DNA of 64,000 nt from Granulicella tundricola MP5ACTX9 (GTDB lineage Bacteria > Acidobacteriota > Terriglobia > Terriglobales > Acidobacteriaceae). The translations under genes and the position numbers were made by a program. The notes beneath the pieces were generated by a model. The model saw nothing but the letters and a program-made list of their open reading frames with translations. It did no database searches and was not told the origin of the DNA. Of this stretch, positions 52,116 to 60,881 are shown piece by piece (the first letter of the stretch is position 1; each line of letters opens with the position of its first letter). The stretch lies in contig NC_015064.1 in NCBI RefSeq assembly GCF_000178975.2, positions 3,596,001 through 3,660,000 on the forward strand, given 5' to 3'.

Positions 52116-52862
52116 ATGGACACTCAAAAGCAAAAAGAACAGAACTCATCTAAGCCGACAGTCGTGCTTGTGCACGGCGCTGTCGAAGACTCCTCACTCT
52201 GGACTCATGGCGTGATCCAAGGGCTTCAGCGCGGCGGTTTCCCGGTCAAGGTCTTCTCCAATCCCTTGCGGGGCTTGTTTGTCGACGTTGCCTACCTGCA
52301 GAGCTTGCTCGACACGATCGAAGGGCCCGTCATTCTTGTCTCCCACGCGTACGGCGGGGCTGTCATCACCCAGGCCGGGGACGACCCAAAGGTCAAGGCC
52401 CTTATTTACGCGGGGTCCCCTATGCCCGGTGTCGGAGAATCTACAAACGATTGTCTCGAACGGTTTCCCGGCGGCGACTTCGCCTCTTCCGTCGATCTGA
52501 TCGCCTACACTTTGCCCGACGGCATCACCGGAACAAACGTACTTGTCAAAGCCGACAAGTATGGCTACCTCCTTGCGGCCGACGTGCCTCAGGACTTGCT
52601 TGCCCTGATGATCGCCACACAACGTCCCATCGCAGCGGCAGCCCTCAGCGACGTACTGACATCGGCTGCATGGACGAGCAAGCCAAGCTGGCAAATCAGG
52701 CCTCTGCTCGATCCCGTCATTCCCCAGGAAGAGTTCAAGTTTGAGGCTGACCGAGCCCACTCTACTGTCATTGAGCTGAACTCATCGCATGCCATCCCTA
52801 TCACCTACCCGGACGTTGTGGTCGATGTGATCGAACAGGCTGCCCGCGCTGTCACGAAGTAA
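52116..52862 (+). CDS. Alpha/beta hydrolase-fold protein lacking the nucleophile Ser
   Basis: This 248-aa protein has the fold of small ester hydrolases (VVLVHGAVEDSSLW; late SSHAIPITYPDVVVDV with the His). At the nucleophile elbow, where GHSYGG is expected, it reads VSHAYGGAV. Ser is replaced by Ala and Gly by Ser. It should therefore lack normal hydrolase activity and may act as a binding or regulatory protein, or as a cofactor-free lyase. ATG 52116 has GGGAGA about 11 nt upstream; the longer frame from 51999 is not needed. Third gene of the TetR group. Confidence 0.8.
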   Translation: MDTQKQKEQNSSKPTVVLVHGAVEDSSLWTHGVIQGLQRGGFPVKVFSNPLRGLFVDVAYLQSLLDTIEGPVILVSHAYGGAVITQAGDDPKVKALIYAGSPMPGVGESTNDCLERFPGGDFASSVDLIAYTLPDGITGTNVLVKADKYGYLLAADVPQDLLALMIATQRPIAAAALSDVLTSAAWTSKPSWQIRPLLDPVIPQEEFKFEADRAHSTVIELNSSHAIPITYPDVVVDVIEQAARAVTK

Positions 52863-52882
52863 GGGTGGTCCTTCCAGTAAAG

Positions 52883-52917
52883 GTTCCTGCGCCACTTTGA
52901 CTACGGCGCAGGAACCG
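52883..52917 (+). terminator. Hairpin between alpha/beta hydrolase and OYE genes
   Basis: Perfect 12-bp arms GGTTCCTGCGCC / GGCGCAGGAACC with an 11-nt loop start 20 bp after the stop codon. No U-tract follows, so it may attenuate rather than stop transcription into the OYE gene 85 bp downstream. Confidence 0.55.
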
Positions 52918-53001
52918 AGCAGGAGTTTCGAACCGGACCGTGGTTCTGCATCTGCGGTCCATCACAGCAAACTACTAAGTTGTCGAACAACTGGAGCAAT
53001 C

Positions 53002-54081
53002 ATGGCTACCCTCTTCGAACCAGTTCATTTAGGCTCTTTGCTCCTGGCAAACCGCGTCTTCATGGCCCCTCTTACGCGTACCCGCGCGGACGACAACGGC
53101 GTGCCAAGCGAATTTGCGGCGACCTATTATTCGCAGCGAGCTTCGGCTGGACTCATCGTGACCGAGGCGACGCAGATCTCTCCGATGGGCAAAGGCTACA
53201 GCAACACTCCGGGGATTCATTCCACAGACCAAGTGCGGGCGTGGAGCCGAATCGTCGATTCCGTTCACCATAGCGGAGGCCGAATCTTCCTTCAGTTGTG
53301 GCATGTCGGCCGAATCTCTCATTCGTCCTTGTTGCCAAATAATGCTCAGCCCGTTGCTCCGTCGGCAATCCGTGCTAACGCGCACACGCACATTGCCACG
53401 GGTTCCGCTCAGGTGTCCGAGCCAGTGGCTTTGACCGCTAGTGGGATCGAAGAGATCTTGTCGGACTACCGGCGTGCCGCCAGCAACGCGAAGCAAGCTG
53501 GATTCGACGGGGTCGAGATCCACGCGGCGAATGGATATTTGATCGATCAATTCCTCCGCACGGGAACGAACCGTCGAACCGATGATTACGGAGGCCCCGC
53601 TTCTAATCGAGCGCGCTTTCTCACGCAAGCAGTCGAACGGGTGCTCGAAGTCTGGGACAGCAAGCGGGTGGGTGTGCGAATCTCTCCGACCGTCGACTTC
53701 AACGACATGCGCGACGATAATCCACTCGACACCTTCTCCGTTGCAGCGGGAATGCTCAACGACTTTGGGCTTGGCTACCTCCACGTCGTGGAGCAGGCGC
53801 AGGACAGCACCGGAAGCGGCGAGGAGGCTGTTGTCCTGTCAACTCATCTGAGAGCGCTTTGGAAAGGTCTCTACGTTGTGAATGGTGGTTACGACGGACC
53901 GAGGGGTGCGGAAGCCTTGCGGACGGGTCGCGCCGACGCTATCGCATACGGTCGGGCTTTTCTAGCCAACCCGGATCTACCAAGGCGGCTACAGCTCCAA
54001 GCCGCGTTGAATGAACCCGATCCAACGACTTTCTACGGCGGGGGCGCTGCTGGTTACACGAGCTATCCTTGGCTTCCCTAA
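53002..54081 (+). CDS. Old Yellow Enzyme family flavin oxidoreductase
   Basis: This 359-aa FMN enzyme has FEPVHLGSLLLANRVFMAPL, LQLWHVGRISHS, GVEIHAANGYLIDQFL (normal His-x-x-Asn pair) and FLANPDLPRRLQL. It reduces activated alkenes, quinones or nitro compounds. ATG 53002 is chosen for GGAG 6 nt upstream. It closes the TetR-controlled group and is a diverged paralogue of the OYE at 20855-21904, sharing most motifs but differing at the anchoring residue. Confidence 0.92.
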   Translation: MATLFEPVHLGSLLLANRVFMAPLTRTRADDNGVPSEFAATYYSQRASAGLIVTEATQISPMGKGYSNTPGIHSTDQVRAWSRIVDSVHHSGGRIFLQLWHVGRISHSSLLPNNAQPVAPSAIRANAHTHIATGSAQVSEPVALTASGIEEILSDYRRAASNAKQAGFDGVEIHAANGYLIDQFLRTGTNRRTDDYGGPASNRARFLTQAVERVLEVWDSKRVGVRISPTVDFNDMRDDNPLDTFSVAAGMLNDFGLGYLHVVEQAQDSTGSGEEAVVLSTHLRALWKGLYVVNGGYDGPRGAEALRTGRADAIAYGRAFLANPDLPRRLQLQAALNEPDPTTFYGGGAAGYTSYPWLP

Positions 54082-54326
54082 CCCGGTCGCTTCAGAATGT
54101 GCGGATGAGGTGTTCGCATTACCGAAGACGGCCCCGTCCATACCCGTACGTAATGAGAAACGCTCTTCTCGTCATCTGCAATATCGATGAGTGCGAAATC
54201 GCCAATGCGCTCATTGAGGAGGTTGGGATCAGGAAGTCCTGTTGCTTTCGAATGCGACCAGGATCGCAGAATGTCCCTAAGCGTGCATCTGATGGAAGAG
54301 CCCCTCTTTGGAAAGAAATCCTTAGA

Positions 54327-57300
54327 CTAGAAGCCGATTCCGAAATCATTCTGCTGCTTGGTGGGCTGGGCGAATTCTGTAACTGCGATTTCCTTGGAAG
54401 AAGCGAATTCTTGCTGCGGCGGGCTGGTGTATAGAGCGAGATCCGCTTTGGAGGACGCTGCTTGGAACGCCTGTTGGGTGAGTCCATCGCCAGTTGCGAT
54501 CACACGTTCTGCGCGAACGTCCTTCAAAGAATCGACGACGTAACCGTAGTCGATGTGCTGTGCCTTTTCAGGAGGAACTTCGGCGATCTTGCCGGAATCC
54601 ATCTTTACCCTCATGGCGTGGTCTTCGCCGATGCGGGTGACAGTCCCAAGGTCACCGGAGCGCACACCCATGTCCTTGTCATAGCGAGTGAAGCGGACTC
54701 GCTCACCTTCCGCTACCTCGCGTGTTGCCTCTTGGTAAACACGGCTCTCGCGCGTTGCGGTTCGGAGTTGTCCGGGATTGTAGGAAACCTCTTCCCGCGT
54801 GGCATCAAAGCGAATGGAGAGAAGATTACCGCGCGAGGTCGTGGAGACTACGGTGGCCTGGCTTTCGTGAGGGATGCCATTAAGACCGGGGCTGCCGGTC
54901 TTGTACTGGATTTTTTCGCCGGGCTGGTAGCTGTCGACGCGCATCTTGTTTCCCGTCGCTTTCTCGATCAGAACTGAAATAGCCTGAGCGTCGCGGCCAA
55001 GTTTGCCTTGGGCGTAGAGGTCGGCGCGAACGAGCTGGGTCAGCTGCTCGCGCTCCGCGCGGTCAAGCGCCACGATAACGGAACGCTCAGGGCGGCTCAC
55101 GTACTCAGTGGCGACAGCGGCGAGCCGCGAATCAGAGTTCTTGTACTCATGCACCGCGACGGTCCGGGCCTTCGAAGCCTCCTGCGTTGCGCGCGGCTCG
55201 GGCTTGGCTGTGAAGTCGAGAGCGGCGGTCTTGGTCACATCGGTAGCGAGCCGTTGGCCCAGCGTTGCAGCGTCGTTCGTATAAATCCTCGCGTCTTCGG
55301 AGGCACGGGAGATCGCGACGTAGGCGAGCCGGTTGTTGATGAGGCTGCGGCTGGATTCGGTATCGATATTGGCGATCACTCGATCTGTGGTAAGTCCCTG
55401 AGAGCTGTGGGAGGTGACAGCATAGCCGTGGTCAAACTGCCGAAACTCAATGGGATTGAAGCTGACAGAACGCTGTTCCTTCCCATCCATGAGTACGGTG
55501 AGTCGGTCCGGCTCCATTCTAGTAATAGTTCCCATGTCGCGGTTCGAAATCCCCAGATCCTTATAAATAGCCGAGAACTGGAGCCGGTCACCGGTGGCGA
55601 ATTCCCGGCTGGTCTCGCGATAGACGTTCACGCCATAGACCCGCTTGGGGTCGTACTCGACGTTGACGCCATTGGGAAGTTCCACGGTTAAGCGGTTCGT
55701 AGCCGCATCGCTCGACCGCACCACACCGAAGCTACCGCGCTCGATCCCCTCGGCTTTGCTGCCGCGTTCGTACTGGACGACATCTCCGGGGCGGTACATC
55801 GCCGCCCAGGTGCGGTCGGGGCCGGTCATATCCGAACGATGGGACAGAGTGAGGAACTGCCGACCATCCTCGGCCAGCTTGCCGGCTTTCAACAACTCCC
55901 CGCGTACGGCCTCATTGATCTGTTGGCGGCTACGGTTGTCCGGGGAAACGATAAGTGTGTTCTCCGGCTTGGCGGCGTAATCTCGCGCGATAGCGGCGAT
56001 GCGCTCCGAAGCATTGGCAAGCTCGGTGACACGGCCCTGCTGGGTGAGCAGAGCGATCCCCATCTCTGTCTCGTTGGTGGCAAGGTGCTGCACAGCACGC
56101 AGCAACTCCGGGTCTTTCTGCCGCATGATCGTGTCGAGCTTGGAAGTCTGCATCCCCGCCTCCTGCATCTGCTGGAAGGGTCGTCCTGCATCGACGCCCT
56201 GATGCTGGCGCGTGTCGCCAATGACCAGAACACGATCCTGCGGGTGTATCTTTTCGAGAAAGGCCCGCATCTGTTTGGTGCTGGCGAGACTGGATTCGTC
56301 CAGCATATAGAGATGTCTGCTGGAATCGGGGGCCTTCTGCCGGGCAAGGAAGCTCTGAAGCGTGTTGGCCTCGATCCCAGCTTCGCGTAGCTGGCCTGCG
56401 GCTTTCGAGGTCGGGGCGAAGCCTTCGACCTTATAGTTACCCTGCTCCGCACCCTCGCGGATAGCGGCCAGCGTGCTCGTCTTCCCGGTTCCGGCTAGCC
56501 CCTGGAAACCGTGTATCCGGTCGGTGCTGGTCAGCACCTCGCGGATAGCAGTCTGCTGCGCCTCATTCAGGAAATCGCGAGACGTGGCCTGCCGCTCTGC
56601 TGCGGCTGTGGACAGCATGGGAGCCGATGCGCCCTGTCCGTTAAGGACATGCTGCACGTTTGCTCGCTCGTCGGCAATCGTCTCAGGGGTCGTGAAGCTG
56701 CGACCGGAAGCATACTTTTGACCTTGGACGGAACGGAACTCGCCTTCCGCCTGTCTCCGCTGGAACTCGCTCTGCACATCGGAAAAGCTGACCTCACCCA
56801 TCCCACGACGTAGGGCCTCGCGCATAATAAGCCGCTCATCGGCCACAGCCTCGCGCTCGAAAACCTTCTCCTTTGCGAAGGCAACCGCCCCACGGGAATC
56901 CGGCTGCACGCTAATTTCCTGAGCCTGGGTCAAGGCGCGTTCGCGCGCGTCGGCGACCACACGTTCCGGCTGGTCACCGAAGTCTTTAGCCATCTCCTTA
57001 TGGGCCGCCAGCACTTCGGCAGGCGTGAGGGTTTGTTTCCGGTCACGGGTGGCATGGGCGGCGATCTGCGCTGCCTCCGGTCCCTGGAATCCGACACGTT
57101 CCATCTGTTCTTTGATCTGCCGAGAACGGGGACTGGAGGCGTCAAGGTATGCCTGTGTGAAGCCCAGAATCTGGGGTGCACCGCTCTGTCCCGGCTCAAT
57201 TTCGTAGCCTAACTTGCGGAGCTGGTGCGTCAGCACCGATTGGTACACGGCGGTCGCATAGTTCTGCGACTCGAAGAATGTCCGTTCCTGGATGGCACGG

Positions 57301-57881
57301 GTGGAACCATCTTCCCGTTGCGTGACATTAAAGATGATGGCGTGGGTATGGAGCTGCGGTGCGGCATAGCCGTTTACGGGCCGCGCGGTGTCATGTTCAA
57401 ACTTTGCGGCGACGAACTTCCCGGTCACTTCGGCGGGGTTGTTGCCGCCGATCCGCGCATGCGTGTACTTCTCTAACTCCTCCAGGGCGGTCGTCACGGC
57501 AGCTCGGTGTGCCTCTGTCACGCGCTCGTCGCCGCCAACGAGGGCAGTGAGTGAAACGGACTTGGGAGCGGAGAAGGTCGCATCCCATCCGGCCCGGTGC
57601 TGGACGGGTTTGGTCACCGAACCATCCGCGTTTGTGTATTCCTGTCCTTCTCGGTGCCGCACCATCTGCGCCTCGGTCTGCGGGTGTATACCCTCGGTCA
57701 GACGGGAGAACTCCAACGGTGCCACCTCTCCAGACAGGCCAAGGGAAGCGGCAAGTTTGCCCTGCCACTCTCCTTTTACCGTCTCGTCCTGTTTGTAATA
57801 GCTCTGCGCATCACTGGTGTACTCCAGTTTGTGATACGTCTGCGCCTGGGCGGAGCTGATGGCTTTCGAGATGGTGAGCAT
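54327..57881 (-). CDS. MobF-family conjugative relaxase-helicase (TrwC/TraA-like)
   Basis: This 1184-aa protein has an N-terminal relaxase domain with candidate catalytic Tyr residues (Y16, Y21, Y28, Y29). The HUH metal site uses H163 (KFEHDTARP), H178 and H180 (QLHTHAIIFN). The C-terminal half is a RecD-like helicase with Walker A GLAGTGKTSTL and Walker B LYMLDESSLAS. Further RecD2-like and SH3-type repeats follow (GDRLQFSAIYKDLGI and a second similar stretch near ERVRFTRYDKDMGV). It nicks at oriT and leads the strand into the recipient. It follows the coupling protein by 6 bp in trwA-trwB-trwC order. Confidence 0.93.
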   Translation of the reverse strand: MLTISKAISSAQAQTYHKLEYTSDAQSYYKQDETVKGEWQGKLAASLGLSGEVAPLEFSRLTEGIHPQTEAQMVRHREGQEYTNADGSVTKPVQHRAGWDATFSAPKSVSLTALVGGDERVTEAHRAAVTTALEELEKYTHARIGGNNPAEVTGKFVAAKFEHDTARPVNGYAAPQLHTHAIIFNVTQREDGSTRAIQERTFFESQNYATAVYQSVLTHQLRKLGYEIEPGQSGAPQILGFTQAYLDASSPRSRQIKEQMERVGFQGPEAAQIAAHATRDRKQTLTPAEVLAAHKEMAKDFGDQPERVVADARERALTQAQEISVQPDSRGAVAFAKEKVFEREAVADERLIMREALRRGMGEVSFSDVQSEFQRRQAEGEFRSVQGQKYASGRSFTTPETIADERANVQHVLNGQGASAPMLSTAAAERQATSRDFLNEAQQTAIREVLTSTDRIHGFQGLAGTGKTSTLAAIREGAEQGNYKVEGFAPTSKAAGQLREAGIEANTLQSFLARQKAPDSSRHLYMLDESSLASTKQMRAFLEKIHPQDRVLVIGDTRQHQGVDAGRPFQQMQEAGMQTSKLDTIMRQKDPELLRAVQHLATNETEMGIALLTQQGRVTELANASERIAAIARDYAAKPENTLIVSPDNRSRQQINEAVRGELLKAGKLAEDGRQFLTLSHRSDMTGPDRTWAAMYRPGDVVQYERGSKAEGIERGSFGVVRSSDAATNRLTVELPNGVNVEYDPKRVYGVNVYRETSREFATGDRLQFSAIYKDLGISNRDMGTITRMEPDRLTVLMDGKEQRSVSFNPIEFRQFDHGYAVTSHSSQGLTTDRVIANIDTESSRSLINNRLAYVAISRASEDARIYTNDAATLGQRLATDVTKTAALDFTAKPEPRATQEASKARTVAVHEYKNSDSRLAAVATEYVSRPERSVIVALDRAEREQLTQLVRADLYAQGKLGRDAQAISVLIEKATGNKMRVDSYQPGEKIQYKTGSPGLNGIPHESQATVVSTTSRGNLLSIRFDATREEVSYNPGQLRTATRESRVYQEATREVAEGERVRFTRYDKDMGVRSGDLGTVTRIGEDHAMRVKMDSGKIAEVPPEKAQHIDYGYVVDSLKDVRAERVIATGDGLTQQAFQAASSKADLALYTSPPQQEFASSKEIAVTEFAQPTKQQNDFGIGF

Positions 57882-57887
57882 GGCAGC

Positions 57888-59945
57888 CTACAGGTTGTGC
57901 GAGATGGACGAAGTTTGGACTTGCGGCGAAGGAGCCACGGCCTTGGGAAGCTCCAGCTTTGGAACGAGGGCCTCGGCTTCTTTGATCGGAGCGCCATTGC
58001 GGGGCGCGGTCGCCTCGGGGCTGATGGCAGGCTCCACGACCGATGGTGGAGCCTGTAAACCTGCCACGGTTGCGGCGGGTACCGGCGCGAGCGGGTTGAA
58101 CCACATCTTGTGTTGGGGAATCACGCGCGGAACCAAAGCCTCTGCGATCTTGGGAAGGCTCATGGGTGGAAACGAAAAGCGTGAGACATAGTTGTTGATC
58201 TTCACAAAGGTATGGAGGTCGGGCAGACCTTCCACCTCAGACTTCATCACCAGCGGCTCGATCTGCCTGTCGAGGGTGAAGCTCTTTCCCTGGCGCTTAC
58301 CGTCTGCAACCGTCTCCCGGACGCGCTCGATCTCGACCTCGCCGATCATTTCCGCTGCCCACTTCGCCGCGTTCGGCTCAGCCGTGCGGAGGATGAATTT
58401 CGTCGTCGGCTGTGAGAGCATCACCTCGGCAAGATGGCCGTAGATGGTTTCGAGCTGGGCTTTTCCCTGGTAGCCAAAGACGATGGGATTGTCACTCTTG
58501 CGGCCCTTGGTCAGCGCGGTATGGAACTGCGGAAGACGCTGGAGGCTGGCAAGCTCGTCGATCACCAGCCATACCTTTTTCTGTCCCGGCTTCGGCCTGG
58601 TCAGGAGACGCAACACCAGCAAGTCGATCCAAAGTGAGTGCAACGGACGAAGCGCCTCCTGCTCGGCTTCCGTGGACGTAAGGAAGATCCAGCCTTCACG
58701 TTTGTCGGCCCATTCCGTAGCGCACCACTCCCGGCCCTGGGCTTCTTCGAAAGTGGGCAGAAGGCGCAAGCTGTCGGCCACAAGGCCGAGCGAGCCAAGT
58801 ACACCACTCCGCTGCTGAGGCGCATCCTTGGGTGCGAAGTTCGCAAGCTCGGTGCCTTTCAAACGCCGGTCGATCTCATCCTCATTCGACATCCATGCAA
58901 CCAATTCTTCGGGCGAAGGCTTGTACTTCAGGAGATGGGCGAAGATCTTCTGCGGCGTGTCCGTAAAGAACTCGCCCCGTTTTTCCTCTCGTGGCTGGTA
59001 CATGGAAGCCGCGATAGTCCGCGCCTCGGCGGGATTCCGTAGCTCGCTGGACGGTGTCCAGTAAGGTGCCCGTGCGTCAAGCGGATTCAAGATCAGATCC
59101 TTTCGGCTCTCCTTGTAAAAGCTCTCCGTGAACTCTCCTGCCGGGTCATAGACGATGGCGATTTCACCCCTGTCGGCAACCTGCTGGAGGAGCTGTTTTA
59201 TCAGTGTCGACTTGCCGGTCCCGGTGTCGCCCATGATCTGAATGTGCTTCGCTTCCGCGCTTTTGGGGATGCGGAGCTGTATCGGCTTGCGGAGATACCA
59301 CGGCTTTTTAGAAGTCTCGATGGCCAAGCCATCGGCCTTCAGCGCCTTGTTGAACTCGGACGGGGAAACCATTACCGGCCCCTTCAGATGGCGTCCGTAC
59401 TTCAACTCGCGGAACCGTTTCACATCCGCGCGTCCGGCGAACGCGAGAGCGATCACCAGGACAAGAAGACCTTCCCCTAACGAGGTTGCATAGATATCGA
59501 GCAACCCTTGCCCGTCAAAATACACACTGCGAAGCCACCGGCTCAGCGCGGCATCGTTGTAGTCCTTCTCCGGCCCTCTATAGAGAACCGTGTAACCCTG
59601 CTGCCGTGTTGCCTCGGACAATTCAACAGGAAAGACAGCACCGTTGGGCAGCCTGGTTTCGCCGGGAACGAAGTCGGCTGGTAGCGCCAGACGGGGCGCG
59701 GCTTTGCCGCCCCCAACGTAGAGCAGCCGATACTTGCCATGCTGCTTGAACGTCGCACCGATGAGCGACTGTATATAGGTCGGGGTATATGTCCGGCGCA
59801 ACGGCGTCTCCGTAAAGCGGAGAAACTGCCACACGAAAAACAGCGTTGCGAAAACACCCAACGCCAACGCGCTGAAGGTATAGACGGGAGCGTGCGGCGG
59901 CCAAACAATGGTCTCTTTGCGACCCCACTGCTGATTGCTATTCAT
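57888..59945 (-). CDS. Type IV coupling protein (TrwB/TraD/VirD4-like)
   Basis: This 685-aa protein has two N-terminal membrane helices (about 22-42 and 160-178). Its cytoplasmic RecA-like motor has Walker A MGDTGTGKSTLIKQ (about 239-247), Walker B VWLVIDELASLQRL (about 458) and the arginine-finger region. The C-terminal tail after 620 is Pro/Ala-rich. It links the relaxosome to the type IV channel and pumps DNA. Its start overlaps the stop of the small accessory gene by 4 bp (ATGA), and it precedes the relaxase gene. Confidence 0.93.
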   Translation of the reverse strand: MNSNQQWGRKETIVWPPHAPVYTFSALALGVFATLFFVWQFLRFTETPLRRTYTPTYIQSLIGATFKQHGKYRLLYVGGGKAAPRLALPADFVPGETRLPNGAVFPVELSEATRQQGYTVLYRGPEKDYNDAALSRWLRSVYFDGQGLLDIYATSLGEGLLVLVIALAFAGRADVKRFRELKYGRHLKGPVMVSPSEFNKALKADGLAIETSKKPWYLRKPIQLRIPKSAEAKHIQIMGDTGTGKSTLIKQLLQQVADRGEIAIVYDPAGEFTESFYKESRKDLILNPLDARAPYWTPSSELRNPAEARTIAASMYQPREEKRGEFFTDTPQKIFAHLLKYKPSPEELVAWMSNEDEIDRRLKGTELANFAPKDAPQQRSGVLGSLGLVADSLRLLPTFEEAQGREWCATEWADKREGWIFLTSTEAEQEALRPLHSLWIDLLVLRLLTRPKPGQKKVWLVIDELASLQRLPQFHTALTKGRKSDNPIVFGYQGKAQLETIYGHLAEVMLSQPTTKFILRTAEPNAAKWAAEMIGEVEIERVRETVADGKRQGKSFTLDRQIEPLVMKSEVEGLPDLHTFVKINNYVSRFSFPPMSLPKIAEALVPRVIPQHKMWFNPLAPVPAATVAGLQAPPSVVEPAISPEATAPRNGAPIKEAEALVPKLELPKAVAPSPQVQTSSISHNL

Positions 59946-60334
59946 TGTGCTACCTCCGTTCTGGCGTACTGTTGCATGACTTCAACTGCGGCCTTGTGCT
60001 TGCTGGAACGAATGCCTTGCAACTCGGTCTGGAACGCCTGCGGTGTCATCACCTCGCCGCAGGCCACGTTCCGCAAAGTTGAGTTGAGGAGCTGACGGAT
60101 AGCCACGATCTCAGTAAAGATCGGCGTGATGGTCTCGCCTCTGGCCGCTGCTAGAAGCACCTCACGGCACCACTCGCTGAGGCTCTGACCTCTTTGCATG
60201 GCCGCCGCTTCCATCTCGTTCTGCTCGTCGCGCGTGACCTTGGCTGTGGCACTGATCGTCCGACCGGTCCTGCCTTTGGACCGGCGAATCCGCGTCTCTA
60301 AATTGATATGGGAACCTTGGGTTTCCGTTTCCAT
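59942..60334 (-). CDS. Small relaxosome accessory DNA-binding protein (TrwA/MobC-like)
   Basis: This 130-aa protein has an RHH-like N-terminal region (GRTISATAKVTRDEQNEMEA) with the second helix carrying RGQSLSEWCREVLL. This is the usual pattern of plasmid mobilisation accessory proteins. A helical tetramerisation-type tail follows. It precedes the coupling protein and relaxase genes exactly as trwA does in R388. ATG 60334 was chosen over the longer frame to 60385, which would run through the inverted repeat. It should bind the repeat just upstream and repress its own operon. Confidence 0.75.
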   Translation of the reverse strand: METETQGSHINLETRIRRSKGRTGRTISATAKVTRDEQNEMEAAAMQRGQSLSEWCREVLLAAARGETITPIFTEIVAIRQLLNSTLRNVACGEVMTPQAFQTELQGIRSSKHKAAVEVMQQYARTEVAQ

Positions 60335-60348
60335 GTCGTCTGCCCCGA

Positions 60349-60387
60349 AGTTGCTTATAGGAGCCTTGCGGTCTCCTATAAGCAACT
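60349..60387. repeat. Perfect 15-bp inverted repeat: oriT or operator candidate
   Basis: AGTTGCTTATAGGAG and CTCCTATAAGCAACT are perfectly complementary, with a 9-nt spacer. The repeat lies 15 bp upstream of the trwA-like gene. In R388 oriT lies at this place next to trwA, and RHH proteins bind such repeats. It is the best oriT candidate in the window. A role as operator only is the alternative. Confidence 0.65.
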
Positions 60388-60531
60388 AGATTTATGTAAC
60401 TTGCTTGTTTGCAACGAGGTCGCCTACAGGCTCGCTGTTGCGCGGTTTACGAAACCCTGGAAGGGATGGAGTGTCAATCTTGTTCCGGTGCGCAGCACCG
60501 TTGTGGCTCTGCCAAAGATGTAACTGCGGGA

Positions 60532-60858
60532 TCATGCCTTCGATCCCGCCAAAGATGCAGGTGCTTGTGCTGGCAAAGAGGCCGCGGAAGGCTGCTTCTT
60601 TCCAGCGGCTTCCGCTACCTCATTGGCCGCCGGTTTACGGATGCGGAGAGTGGGCGTGATTTTCCGCGCATCAGGCGTCTTCAGAAAATCCTGGAAGTCG
60701 CGGTCTTTAGAAAACACATACGCGAGTGCTTGTTCGACGACATCGTCCGCCGAAGCGCGGATGAAGGCGGCATATTGATCGACCTGGGTTGCGGTGGAAT
60801 CAGTGAGTCGAACCGAAGCGCTGATCTGGCGGGTTTGTACGACTTCGAGTAGTGGCAT
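60532..60858 (-). CDS. Small RHH-like element protein of unknown function
   Basis: This 108-aa protein starts at ATG 60858 with AAGGAG 6 nt upstream. Its N-terminal half (ISASVRLTDSTATQVDQYAA, DVVEQALAYVFSKD) has a strand followed by helices, like a ribbon-helix-helix protein. The tail is Ala/Pro/Lys-rich. It lies 23 bp behind the primase gene and before the oriT-like region. It may act in copy or gene control, but no family name can be given. Confidence 0.6.
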   Translation of the reverse strand: MPLLEVVQTRQISASVRLTDSTATQVDQYAAFIRASADDVVEQALAYVFSKDRDFQDFLKTPDARKITPTLRIRKPAANEVAEAAGKKQPSAASLPAQAPASLAGSKA

Positions 60859-60881
60859 TGCGTTCTCCTTGGTGGTTGAAG

